Source: Roseovarius salinarum
GTDB lineage: Bacteria > Pseudomonadota > Alphaproteobacteria > Rhodobacterales > Rhodobacteraceae
Length of the DNA: 64,000 nucleotides
Assembly: GCF_002834145.1 (NCBI RefSeq)
Contig: NZ_PHNT01000010.1
Coordinates: 62,001-126,000 of the forward strand
Direction of reading: 5' to 3'
Each line of letters starts with the position of its first letter. The first letter of the stretch is position 1. A model generated the notes under the pieces. It was not told the DNA's origin, ran no database searches, and saw only the letters and a program-made list of their open reading frames with translations. Shown here piece by piece: positions 20,129 to 27,719 of the stretch. The translations under genes were made by a program, and so were the position numbers.

Positions 20129-22147
20129 TCACAGCAGCGCCTTCACCTCGTCGGCCACCGCCTGCGGCGTGATGCCGAACTTCTCGAACAGCGTCGGCGC
20201 CGGGGCGGAGGCGCCGAAACCCTCCATGCCCACGAAGCCCGCCTTCGCCTCGCGCCCGCGTTCGCCGCAAAGCCAGCGGTCCCAGCCGGTGCGCACCGCG
20301 GCCTCGACGCCCACGCGCACGGCCGCGCCGCCGGGCAGCACGCGCTTGCGATAGGCCTCGTCCTGCTGCGCGAAGAGTTCCCAGCAGGGCATGGAGACCA
20401 CGCGGGTGCCGATGCCCTCGGCCTCGAGCATCTCGCGCGCCTGCATCGCCACGGACACCTCGGACCCGGTGGCCAGCAGGATCGCCTGCCGCTTCGCCCC
20501 GGCCTCGGCCAGCACGTAGGCGCCCTGCGCGGTCAGGTTCTTCGTCCGGTGCTCGGTCCGCAGGGTGGGGACACCCTGCCGCGTCAGCGACAGCACCGAG
20601 GGCGTTTCCGTCGCCTGCAGCGCCAGCTCCCAGCTTTCCGCGGTCTCCACGGTGTCGCAGGGGCGGAACACCAGCGTGTTGGGCGTCGCGCGCGATATCG
20701 CGAGATGCTCGACCGGCTGGTGGGTGGGGCCGTCCTCGCCCAGCCCGATGCTGTCGTGGGTCATCACGAAGACCGTGGGCTGGCGCATCAGCGCCGCCAG
20801 CCGCATCGCCGGGCGCGCATAATCGGTAAAGCACATGAAGGTGCCACCGTAGGGGCGCAGCCCGCCGTGCAGCGCCATGCCGTTCATTGCCGCCGCCATG
20901 CCGTGCTCGCGGATGCCGTAGTGGACGTAGCGCCCCTTGCGGTTGCCCTCGTCGAACACCGACAGGTCGGACGTGCGGGTGTTGTTGGAGCCCGACAGGT
21001 CGGCGGAGCCGCCCACAGTCTCGGGCATGACCGGGTTGATGACCTCGAGAACCATTTCGCTGGACTTGCGGGTCGCGACCTTGGGCCGCTCTTCCGCGAT
21101 CCGCTTCTTCAGCGCCTTGATGCGCGCCGACAGCTTGTCGGGCAGGTCGCGGGCGAAACGGCGGTGGAATTCCTTCTGCCGCTGGGCGGAGGCGTCGGCC
21201 AGCCGTGCTTCCCACTCGGTGCGGGCGGCGGCGCCGCGGCGGCCGATCTCTTCCCACTGCGCCTTGATCTCGGCGGGCACCTCGAAGGGCGCGACCGTCC
21301 AGCCGTAGGCGGCCTTGGTGTCGGCGATGAGCTGCGGGTCCGTCAGGGCGCCGTGGGCCTTGGCGGTGTCCTGCGCCGACGATCCCAGGCCGATGTGCGT
21401 GCGGCAGGCGATCATCGTGGGCTTGCGGGCGGCGCGCGCCCTCGTGATGGCGGCATCTATCTGGTCGGGATCGTGGCCGTCGATGTCGATCACCTGCCAG
21501 CCCGAGGCGCGGAACCGCTGCAACTGGTCGGTGCGGTCGGCCAGCCCGACCTGCCCGTCGATGGTGATGTTGTTGTTGTCCCAGAACACGATCAGCTTGC
21601 CCAGCCGCTGGCGCCCGGCAAGGCTGATCGCCTCCTGGCTGACGCCCTCCATCAGGCAGCCATCGCCGGCGAAGACATAGGTGTGATGATCCACCAGCTT
21701 GCGGCCGAACCGGGCGCGCAGCATCTCCTCGGCCATGGCGAAACCCACCGCATTGGCCAGCCCCTGTCCCAGCGGGCCGGTGGTGGTCTCGATGCCCTTG
21801 GCCAGGAAGTTCTCGGGGTGACCGGCGGTGATCGCGCCCCACTGGCGGAAGTTGCGGATCTGGTCGATGGTCATCTCCGCGTCGCCGGTCAGGTGCAGCA
21901 GCGCGTAAAGCAGCATCGAGCCATGGCCGGCCGACAGGATGAAGCGGTCGCGGTCGGGCCAGTCGGGGGCGGCGGCGTCGAATTTCATGTGCTTTTCGAA
22001 CAGCACGGTTGCGACGTCGGCCATACCCATCGGCATGCCGGAGTGGCCCGAGTTGGCGGCATGAACCGCGTCAAGCGCGAGCGTGCGGATGGCTGCGGCC
22101 TTGAACCAGTGCTCGGGGTTTGCGGTGCGCAGGGCGGCGATATCCAA
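20129..22147 (-). CDS. tkt: Transketolase
   Basis: A 672-residue thiamine-diphosphate enzyme moving two-carbon units between sugar phosphates in the pentose-phosphate (and Calvin) pathways. Seen in order: [12 protein letters not shown] near 32 (His contacting substrate), the ThDP motif [10 protein letters not shown] near 162 through DNNNITIDG near 190, [13 protein letters not shown] near 418 with the catalytic Glu, and [15 protein letters not shown] near 475. Length is usual. It is divergent from the zapA-associated coiled-coil gene across 186 bases. gap lies downstream in the same direction. Confidence 0.96.
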   Translation of the reverse strand: MDIAALRTANPEHWFKAAAIRTLALDAVHAANSGHSGMPMGMADVATVLFEKHMKFDAAAPDWPDRDRFILSAGHGSMLLYALLHLTGDAEMTIDQIRNFRQWGAITAGHPENFLAKGIETTTGPLGQGLANAVGFAMAEEMLRARFGRKLVDHHTYVFAGDGCLMEGVSQEAISLAGRQRLGKLIVFWDNNNITIDGQVGLADRTDQLQRFRASGWQVIDIDGHDPDQIDAAITRARAARKPTMIACRTHIGLGSSAQDTAKAHGALTDPQLIADTKAAYGWTVAPFEVPAEIKAQWEEIGRRGAAARTEWEARLADASAQRQKEFHRRFARDLPDKLSARIKALKKRIAEERPKVATRKSSEMVLEVINPVMPETVGGSADLSGSNNTRTSDLSVFDEGNRKGRYVHYGIREHGMAAAMNGMALHGGLRPYGGTFMCFTDYARPAMRLAALMRQPTVFVMTHDSIGLGEDGPTHQPVEHLAISRATPNTLVFRPCDTVETAESWELALQATETPSVLSLTRQGVPTLRTEHRTKNLTAQGAYVLAEAGAKRQAILLATGSEVSVAMQAREMLEAEGIGTRVVSMPCWELFAQQDEAYRKRVLPGGAAVRVGVEAAVRTGWDRWLCGERGREAKAGFVGMEGFGASAPAPTLFEKFGITPQAVADEVKALL

Positions 22148-22333
22148 GGGGCGTATCCTTCGGGTCTGAGGGCGTGGCTTGACGGCTCAATACCAGTCCC
22201 GCCCCAAAGATCAAGCGCCCCGGCCAACCCCGCCGGGGGGCGCATTTTCCCCGGCCATTCTGTAGACTTGGCGCCAACCGGACGACGCCGGCGATTCGCG
22301 GGCGCCAGGAAACAATCAACGAGGGCCGGGAAA

Positions 22334-22921
22334 ATGAGCGAGATCGAAGAGCTGCAGCGGCGCATCACGGCTGCTCTGGACCGCATCGGGCAGGGCCTGG
22401 AAAGGCGGCAGGCCGCCACCGCACCGGAACCCGACACCGCGGCGGCCGCGCGCACCGTCGATGCAAGCGCCGACACCGAGGACGTCGAGACGCTCAAGCA
22501 GTTGCTCGATGACGAGCGCCTCGTGACGGCGCAGCTCGAGGCGCGCATCGAGAAACTGCACCGCGACCTCGAGGCGGCCGAGGCGACATCTGGCGACAGC
22601 GCCCCGGCAGGGGAAAGCGACGGCAAGGCCGGGGAGGACGCTGCCGGCGAGCAGCCCGCCGTCGCGGCGCTCGAGTCGCGCCTTCAGGGCTTGCAGGCGG
22701 CCAACGAGAAACTGCGCGAGAACAATCGTGCCCTGCGCGAGGCCAATGCCGCCGGCCTGGCCGACCCCGAGCTGATCGACACCGCGATGCGCGCCGAGCT
22801 CGAGGGCCTGAACGCCGCGCGCGAGACCGACCGCGCCGAGATCGAGGCGGTCTTTGCCACGCTGGGGCAGGCCGTCAACGGAACGCCGCAGGGCAAACAG
22901 ACCAAACCGGAGGGTGAGTGA
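22334..22921 (+). CDS. Coiled-coil protein upstream of zapA (ZauP-like)
   Basis: A 195-residue, strongly charged protein. N-terminal MSEIEELQRRITAALDRI is helical; coiled-coil stretches occur near 55-90 and 110-150 (LESRLQGLQAANEKLRENNR region), separated by Gly/Ala/Asp-rich linkers. Its stop overlaps the zapA ATG by one base (TGATG), so the two are translationally coupled. In Caulobacter a coiled-coil protein, ZauP, is encoded directly upstream of ZapA and works with it at the Z-ring. Position and composition fit, but coiled coils are poor evidence of orthology. Confidence 0.75.
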   Translation: MSEIEELQRRITAALDRIGQGLERRQAATAPEPDTAAAARTVDASADTEDVETLKQLLDDERLVTAQLEARIEKLHRDLEAAEATSGDSAPAGESDGKAGEDAAGEQPAVAALESRLQGLQAANEKLRENNRALREANAAGLADPELIDTAMRAELEGLNAARETDRAEIEAVFATLGQAVNGTPQGKQTKPEGE

Positions 22922-23364
22922 TGCCTGACGTGGAGATCCAGATCGGCGGCCGCAGCTTCGATGTCGCCTGCCAGGAGGGCGAGGAACACTACCTGCACGC
23001 CGCCGCCGCCATGCTCGACGAGGAAGCGCAGGTGCTGGCCGGGCAGGTCGGCCGCATCCCCGAGGCACGGATGCTCCTGATGGCGGGGTTGATGCTGGCC
23101 GACAAGACGGCAGGGCTGCAGGACAGGCTGCAGGAGACCCAGGACAAGCTGGACCAGGCCGAGGACAAGCTCAAGGAGAAGGAGGCCGAGCTCGCGCAGC
23201 TGCGCGACGCGCCCCCGCCCGAACCAAGGAAGATCGAGGTTCCGGTCGTGCCCGACCAGGTGACCGACGCGCTGGCCGAGATCGCCGCGCGGGCCGAGGC
23301 GCTTGCCGAGACCGTCGACGGTGCGGACGGCACGCAATCGGGTGACCCGCCGGCCGACGGCTGA
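22921..23364 (+). CDS. zapA: Cell division protein ZapA
   Basis: A 147-residue Z-ring-associated protein. Residues 1-60 form the ZapA domain (PDVEIQIGGRSFDVACQEGE, then LHAAAAMLDEEA), followed by a long coiled coil (about 63-105) and an acidic tail. ZapA cross-links FtsZ filaments at midcell. ATG at 22921 is preferred over GTG at 22918 because it forms the TGATG overlap with the upstream gene. The tail is longer than in E. coli ZapA, as in other Alphaproteobacteria. Confidence 0.88.
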   Translation: MPDVEIQIGGRSFDVACQEGEEHYLHAAAAMLDEEAQVLAGQVGRIPEARMLLMAGLMLADKTAGLQDRLQETQDKLDQAEDKLKEKEAELAQLRDAPPPEPRKIEVPVVPDQVTDALAEIAARAEALAETVDGADGTQSGDPPADG

Positions 23365-23385
23365 CGGTGACCGGCGGAGGATCCC

Positions 23386-23463
23386 AGGGGCGCTGCCCCT
23401 CTTGGCGCGTCGCGCCAATTCACCCCGGAGTATTTCGGGCAAGATGAAGGCCGCCCGGGCGGC
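23386..23463. repeat. Palindrome-rich intergenic element after zapA
   Basis: Three perfect dyads occur in a row: AGGGGC-GCT-GCCCCT (23386-23400), TTGGCGCG-T-CGCGCCAA (23402-23418) and GCCGCCCGGGCGGC (23450-23463). The middle spacer reads CCCCGGAGTATTTCGGG followed by CAAGATGAAG. Spacers of this kind (gagtattt...aagatgaag) recur between genes in Rhodobacteraceae as far as I recall. The first two hairpins could also end the zapA transcript. Confidence 0.5.
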
Positions 23464-23542
23464 AAATCGTTCCGGAGGGGGTGGACATTTCCCGCCCGCG
23501 CCGCACCCTTCCCGGAATATCGGGCAGGCAGGTGAGGGCCGC

Positions 23543-24199
23543 GTGTTTCTCGACGTTTCCGATCTTTGCAAGAGTTTCCCGACCGCGACGGGCCGCTTGG
23601 ACGTGCTGCGCGGCGTATCCTTCGGGCTGCAGCGCGGCGAGGCGCTGGCGCTGACAGGGGAATCCGGCAGCGGAAAGAGCACGCTCATGCACCTCGTGGG
23701 CGCGCTCGACACCCCCGATTCCGGGCACATCCGGCTCGACGGGCAGCCGGTGCCCGGACGGGACGACCGTGCCGCGGCAGCGCTGCGCCGGGACCGGATC
23801 GGGCTGGTGTTCCAGCAGTTCAACCTGATCCCCTCGCTTGACGCGGGCGCCAACCTGGCCTTCCAGGCCCGGCTGGCGGGCCGCCACCAGGCGGGTCGTT
23901 GTGCGGAGCTGGCGCAGGCGTTGGGTTTGTCGGACTGCCTCGAGCGGTATCCCGAGCAACTGTCGGGCGGCCAGCAGCAGCGCGTGGCGATCGGGCGGGC
24001 GCTCGCCGCCGGGCCGGATCTTCTGCTCGCGGACGAGCCCACCGGCAACCTGGACGAGGACAGCAGCGAGACGGTCCTCGACCTCATGCTGGCGCTGGCC
24101 CGTGACACGGGCGCCGCGGTGATGATGGTCACCCATTCCGGGCGCCTGGCCGCGCGGCTGGACCGGCGGCTGCACCTGTCGCACGGAAAACTGGCATGA
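23543..24199 (+). CDS. ABC transporter ATP-binding protein (AttE/LolD-like)
   Basis: A 218-residue ABC ATPase of the MacB/LolD class. It has Walker A GESGSGKST near 40, Q-loop VFQQFNLIP near 91, signature LSGGQQQR near 140, Walker B LLLADEPTGNLD near 158 and the switch His in VTHSGR. The GTG at 23543 is chosen because AGGTGAGG lies at ribosome-site distance and the protein then begins with the domain; an ATG far upstream would add unrelated sequence. Its stop overlaps the permease ATG by four bases. Together with the next two genes it matches an AttEFGH-type exporter. Confidence 0.9.
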   Translation: MFLDVSDLCKSFPTATGRLDVLRGVSFGLQRGEALALTGESGSGKSTLMHLVGALDTPDSGHIRLDGQPVPGRDDRAAAALRRDRIGLVFQQFNLIPSLDAGANLAFQARLAGRHQAGRCAELAQALGLSDCLERYPEQLSGGQQQRVAIGRALAAGPDLLLADEPTGNLDEDSSETVLDLMLALARDTGAAVMMVTHSGRLAARLDRRLHLSHGKLA

Positions 24200-26610
24200 C
24201 GGCGCCGGCCCTTGGCGCGATCCTGTCGCACTGGCGCCGTGCGCCGGGCCAGCTTGCGGCGCTGGTGCTGGGGCTGGCGCTGGCCACCGCCCTGTGGTCG
24301 GCGGTGCAGGCGATCAACAGCGAGGCGCGCGCGAATTACGCCCGGGCCGCGGGCATGCTTGGCGGCAGCCAGCTGGCCAGCCTCACGGCGCCTACAGGCC
24401 CGATCTCGACCGAGACCTTCGTGCGGCTGCGCCGCGCCGGCTGGCTGGTGTCGCCGGTGCTGGAGGGCGACCTGCGGGTGGACGGCCGCCGCATCACGGT
24501 CACGGGCGTGGATTTTCTGACCCTGCCTTCCGGCGGGGCCGGCCTGCAGACGGGCAGCGGGGAAGGCGACCCGGCGCCGCTGCTGCGCGGCGCCGTCGCG
24601 CTGGCCGCCCCCGGGACGGCCGAGGCGGTGCGCGGGGCGGGGATCACCGGGCTGCCACGGCTTGTCCCTTCGCAGACCGTGGCCCCCGGCACGCTGCTGA
24701 TGGATATCGGTGCGGCGCACGAACTGCTTGGCCGGCCCGGAGAGATCACGCGGCTGACGGTGCTGGCCGATCAACCGGTGCGGCGTGCGCCGCTCGAGGA
24801 GCTCGCGCCAAACCTGCGCCGCGTCGCCCCGGGGGCCGGGATGGACCCCGTGCAGCTGACACGCAGCTTTCATCTCAACCTGGCCGCGTTCGGGCTGTTG
24901 TCCTTCGCGGTGGGTCTTTTCATCGTCTACGGCACCATCGGCCTGGCCTTCGAGCAGCGCCGGCCGCTGTTTCGCACGCTGCGCGCGCTGGGGCTGCCGC
25001 TGCGGTCCCTGTTGACGCTGGTTCTGGCGGAGCTTCTGGCCCTGGCGCTGCTGGCCGGCGGGATCGGGCTGGTGCTGGGCTATCTCGTCGCGGCCGCGCT
25101 GCTGCCCGACGTCGCCGCAACGCTGCGCGGGCTTTACGGTGCCGAGGTGTCGGGCCAGCTGACGTTCCGCCCCGGCTGGGCGGCCGCCGGTATGGGCATG
25201 GCCGTGGGCGGCACGCTGGTCGCGGCGGCACAGGCGTTGTGGCGGACCGCGCGGTTGCCGGTTCTGGCCGCCGCGCACCCCCGCGCCTGGGCCCTGGGCA
25301 CGGTGCGGCGCCTGTGGAGCCAGGGCGCCGCGGGCGGCGCGCTGCTGGCAACGGCGGCGGCGCTGTCGGTCGCGGGGAGCGGGCTGATCACGGGGTTCGT
25401 GCTGCTTGGCGCGCTTCTGCTGGGGGCGGCGCTTTTGCTGCCGCCGGTCCTGTCGCTGCTGGTGGCCGTCGGCCGCCGTGCCGCGCGCGGCCCGGTGGGG
25501 CAGTGGTTCTGGGCGGATGCGCAGCAGCAGATCCCGGGGCTGTCGATGGCGCTGATGGCGCTTCTGCTGGCGCTGGCGGCAAACGTGGGCGTGGGCACGA
25601 TGGTCGCGTCCTTCCGGGTGACCTTCCTGGGCTGGCTGGACCAGCGGCTCGCGGCCGAGCTCTACGTCACCGTGCAGGACGCCGCGCAGGCAGATCGCCT
25701 GCGCCGGTTCCTCGACGGTCGCGCACGCGCCGTGCTGCCGATCTGGGAGGTGGAGGGGCGCATCGCCGGCCGCCCGGTCGCGGTGAACGGCATGGCCGAC
25801 GATCGCACCTTTCGCGAGAACTGGCCGTTGCTCGACGCCGCGCCGGGGGCATGGGACCGCCTGGCCGATGGCACCGGCATCCTGATCAACGAGCAACTCC
25901 ACTACCGCAGCGGTCTGGGGGTCGGCGACCGCGTGGCCCCCTTCGACGGGTGGCGCCCCGAGATCGTCGGCATCTATTCCGACTACGGCAATCCGCGCGG
26001 CGAGGCGATTGCCGGGAACGCCAAGCTTACCGCGCTGTTTCCGGCGGTGGAAAAGACGCGCTTCGCCCTGCGGGTGCCGCAACGTGACACGGACGGGCTG
26101 CGCCGGGCCCTGACCGAGGCAACCGGCGTGCCCGCGGCGGCGGTGACCGACCGCGCGGCGGTCAAGGCGGCCTCCGTGCGTGTCTTCGACCGCACCTTTG
26201 CAGTTACCGGCGCGCTGAACATCCTCACGCTGGGGGTGGCGGCGCTGGCGATCCTGATCGCGCACGCCACGCTGGCCGCGCTGCGCCTGCCCCAGCTCGC
26301 GCCGGTCTGGGCGCTGGGGCTGACACGGCGGCGACTGGCCAGGCTGGAGGTTGCGCGCACCGTGGCGCTGGCGGCCTTCACGGCGGTGCTGGCGCTGCCG
26401 GTGGGGTTGCTTCTGGCCTGGGCGCTGCTGGCGGTGGTCAACGTGCAGGCCTTCGGCTGGCGCCTGCCGATGCAGGTCTTCCCGCTGGACTGGCTGCGGC
26501 TTCTGGGGCTGGCGTTTATGGCCGCGGCGCTGGCGGCGGCCGGCCCGGCCCGGCGGCTCGCGCGGATGACCCCGGCGCGGTTCCTGGAGGTTTTCGCGAA
26601 TGAACGCTGA
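24196..26610 (+). CDS. ABC transporter permease with FtsX-like domains (AttFG-like)
   Basis: An 804-residue membrane protein with an N-terminal helix (about 17-37), a large extracytoplasmic region, a three-to-four helix FtsX block (about 225-380), a further helical pair (about 395-425), a second extracytoplasmic region, and a final FtsX block (about 670-790). This is the two-FtsX-domain plan of permeases that act on lipids or lipoproteins in the outer leaflet of the inner membrane. It overlaps both neighbours (4 and 11 bases), indicating one operon. Substrate unknown. Confidence 0.87.
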   Translation: MTAPALGAILSHWRRAPGQLAALVLGLALATALWSAVQAINSEARANYARAAGMLGGSQLASLTAPTGPISTETFVRLRRAGWLVSPVLEGDLRVDGRRITVTGVDFLTLPSGGAGLQTGSGEGDPAPLLRGAVALAAPGTAEAVRGAGITGLPRLVPSQTVAPGTLLMDIGAAHELLGRPGEITRLTVLADQPVRRAPLEELAPNLRRVAPGAGMDPVQLTRSFHLNLAAFGLLSFAVGLFIVYGTIGLAFEQRRPLFRTLRALGLPLRSLLTLVLAELLALALLAGGIGLVLGYLVAAALLPDVAATLRGLYGAEVSGQLTFRPGWAAAGMGMAVGGTLVAAAQALWRTARLPVLAAAHPRAWALGTVRRLWSQGAAGGALLATAAALSVAGSGLITGFVLLGALLLGAALLLPPVLSLLVAVGRRAARGPVGQWFWADAQQQIPGLSMALMALLLALAANVGVGTMVASFRVTFLGWLDQRLAAELYVTVQDAAQADRLRRFLDGRARAVLPIWEVEGRIAGRPVAVNGMADDRTFRENWPLLDAAPGAWDRLADGTGILINEQLHYRSGLGVGDRVAPFDGWRPEIVGIYSDYGNPRGEAIAGNAKLTALFPAVEKTRFALRVPQRDTDGLRRALTEATGVPAAAVTDRAAVKAASVRVFDRTFAVTGALNILTLGVAALAILIAHATLAALRLPQLAPVWALGLTRRRLARLEVARTVALAAFTAVLALPVGLLLAWALLAVVNVQAFGWRLPMQVFPLDWLRLLGLAFMAAALAAAGPARRLARMTPARFLEVFANER

Positions 26611-27700
26611 GAGGTGGATCTTGCGTGCGGTGCGGCGGGCGCTGACGGTGTGCGCCTTGGTGGCGGGGCTTGCCGCGGGGGCGGCCGCGCAGGGGTTCGC
26701 CGGGCTGGGCACCGAGGCCGAGGGGTTTGCCCTGCCGGACCCCGACAGGACGCTCGAATTTCCGCGCGATCACGGCGCCCATCCCGCCTTCCGGATCGAG
26801 TGGTGGTACCTGACGGCCAACCTCGAAGGCGCGGACGGGCGTCAATACGGGGTGCAGTGGACACTGTTCCGCTCGGCCCTGGCGCCGGGCGCGAAGGAGG
26901 GATGGACCAGCCCTCAAGTCTGGATCGGTCATGTCGGCCTCACGACGCCCGACGCGCATTTCCACGGCGAGCGCATGGCGCGCGGTGGCATCGGGCAGGC
27001 CGGCGTGGCGCTCGACCCGTTCCGCGCGTGGATCGACGAATGGGAGATGACGGCCGAGGGGCAGGGCGCACCGCCGGAGGCCGATGCGCTCGACCGGCTG
27101 CGCCTCTCGGCCACGACGCCCCGGATCGGCTATGACCTGACCCTGCGTGCCGAGGGGCCGCTGGTGTTTCACGGCCGGGACGGCTACTCGGTCAAGTCGG
27201 AGGACGGGCAGGCGAGCCACTATTATTCCCAGCCCTTCTACCGGGCCGAGGGGACACTGGCCCTGCCCGGTGGCGACGTCGGCGTCACGGGCCGCGCCTG
27301 GCTGGACCGCGAATGGTCCTCGCAACCGCTGTCCGAAAGCCAGAGCGGCTGGGACTGGATCTCGCTGCATCTGGAGGACGGGGCAAAGCTGATGGCCTTC
27401 CGCCTGCGCGACCGCGACGGGCCGCCCTTCCTGTCGGGCACATGGATCGCGCCCGACGGCACGGCCACGCCGATGCACGGCCCGGACATCGCCATGACGC
27501 CGCGTGGGACGGCGCGGGTCGCGGGGCGGACGGTGCCGGTCGCGTGGCGCGTGGAGGCGCCGGCCCGCGACCTTGACGTGACGCTTCGCGCGCGCAACCC
27601 GGACGCCTGGATGGACCTGAATTTCGCCTACTGGGAAGGGCCGGTGGCGGTGTCCGGAACGCACACGGGCGCAGGGTACCTGGAGATGACGGGCTACTGA
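26600..27700 (+). CDS. Exported lipocalin-like protein, CrtC/AttH family
   Basis: A 366-residue protein with a Sec signal peptide (hydrophobic core about 15-29, cleavage near AAAQ-GF). The mature region has HPAFRIEWWYLTANLEG near 60, GRAWLDREWSSQPL near 232 and WDWISLHLEDG near 252, typical of the AttH / carotenoid 1,2-hydratase (CrtC) fold, two lipocalin-like barrels. No carotenoid genes are nearby; the linked ABC genes point to the AttH role of handling a hydrophobic ligand exported by the transporter. It overlaps the permease gene by 11 bases. Confidence 0.85.
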   Translation: MNAERWILRAVRRALTVCALVAGLAAGAAAQGFAGLGTEAEGFALPDPDRTLEFPRDHGAHPAFRIEWWYLTANLEGADGRQYGVQWTLFRSALAPGAKEGWTSPQVWIGHVGLTTPDAHFHGERMARGGIGQAGVALDPFRAWIDEWEMTAEGQGAPPEADALDRLRLSATTPRIGYDLTLRAEGPLVFHGRDGYSVKSEDGQASHYYSQPFYRAEGTLALPGGDVGVTGRAWLDREWSSQPLSESQSGWDWISLHLEDGAKLMAFRLRDRDGPPFLSGTWIAPDGTATPMHGPDIAMTPRGTARVAGRTVPVAWRVEAPARDLDVTLRARNPDAWMDLNFAYWEGPVAVSGTHTGAGYLEMTGY

Positions 27701-27719
27701 CAGCGCGTCCGGGCGGGCG

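Noticed and set aside
18638-22921. A 1427-codon plus-strand frame across gap, tkt and beyond
   Set aside because: Only its last 195 codons (from 22334) and the DoxX stump are meaningful; the rest is antisense to gap and tkt.
23365-23542. 6S RNA gene expected near zapA
   Set aside because: The region is made of short independent hairpins and a repeat-like spacer; no long closing stem with a central bubble could be traced by eye.
22684-26712. A 1342-codon minus-strand frame opposite zapA and the ABC transporter genes
   Set aside because: Low-complexity Arg/Gln/Pro-rich translation typical of an antisense frame; the plus strand has full ABC motifs.
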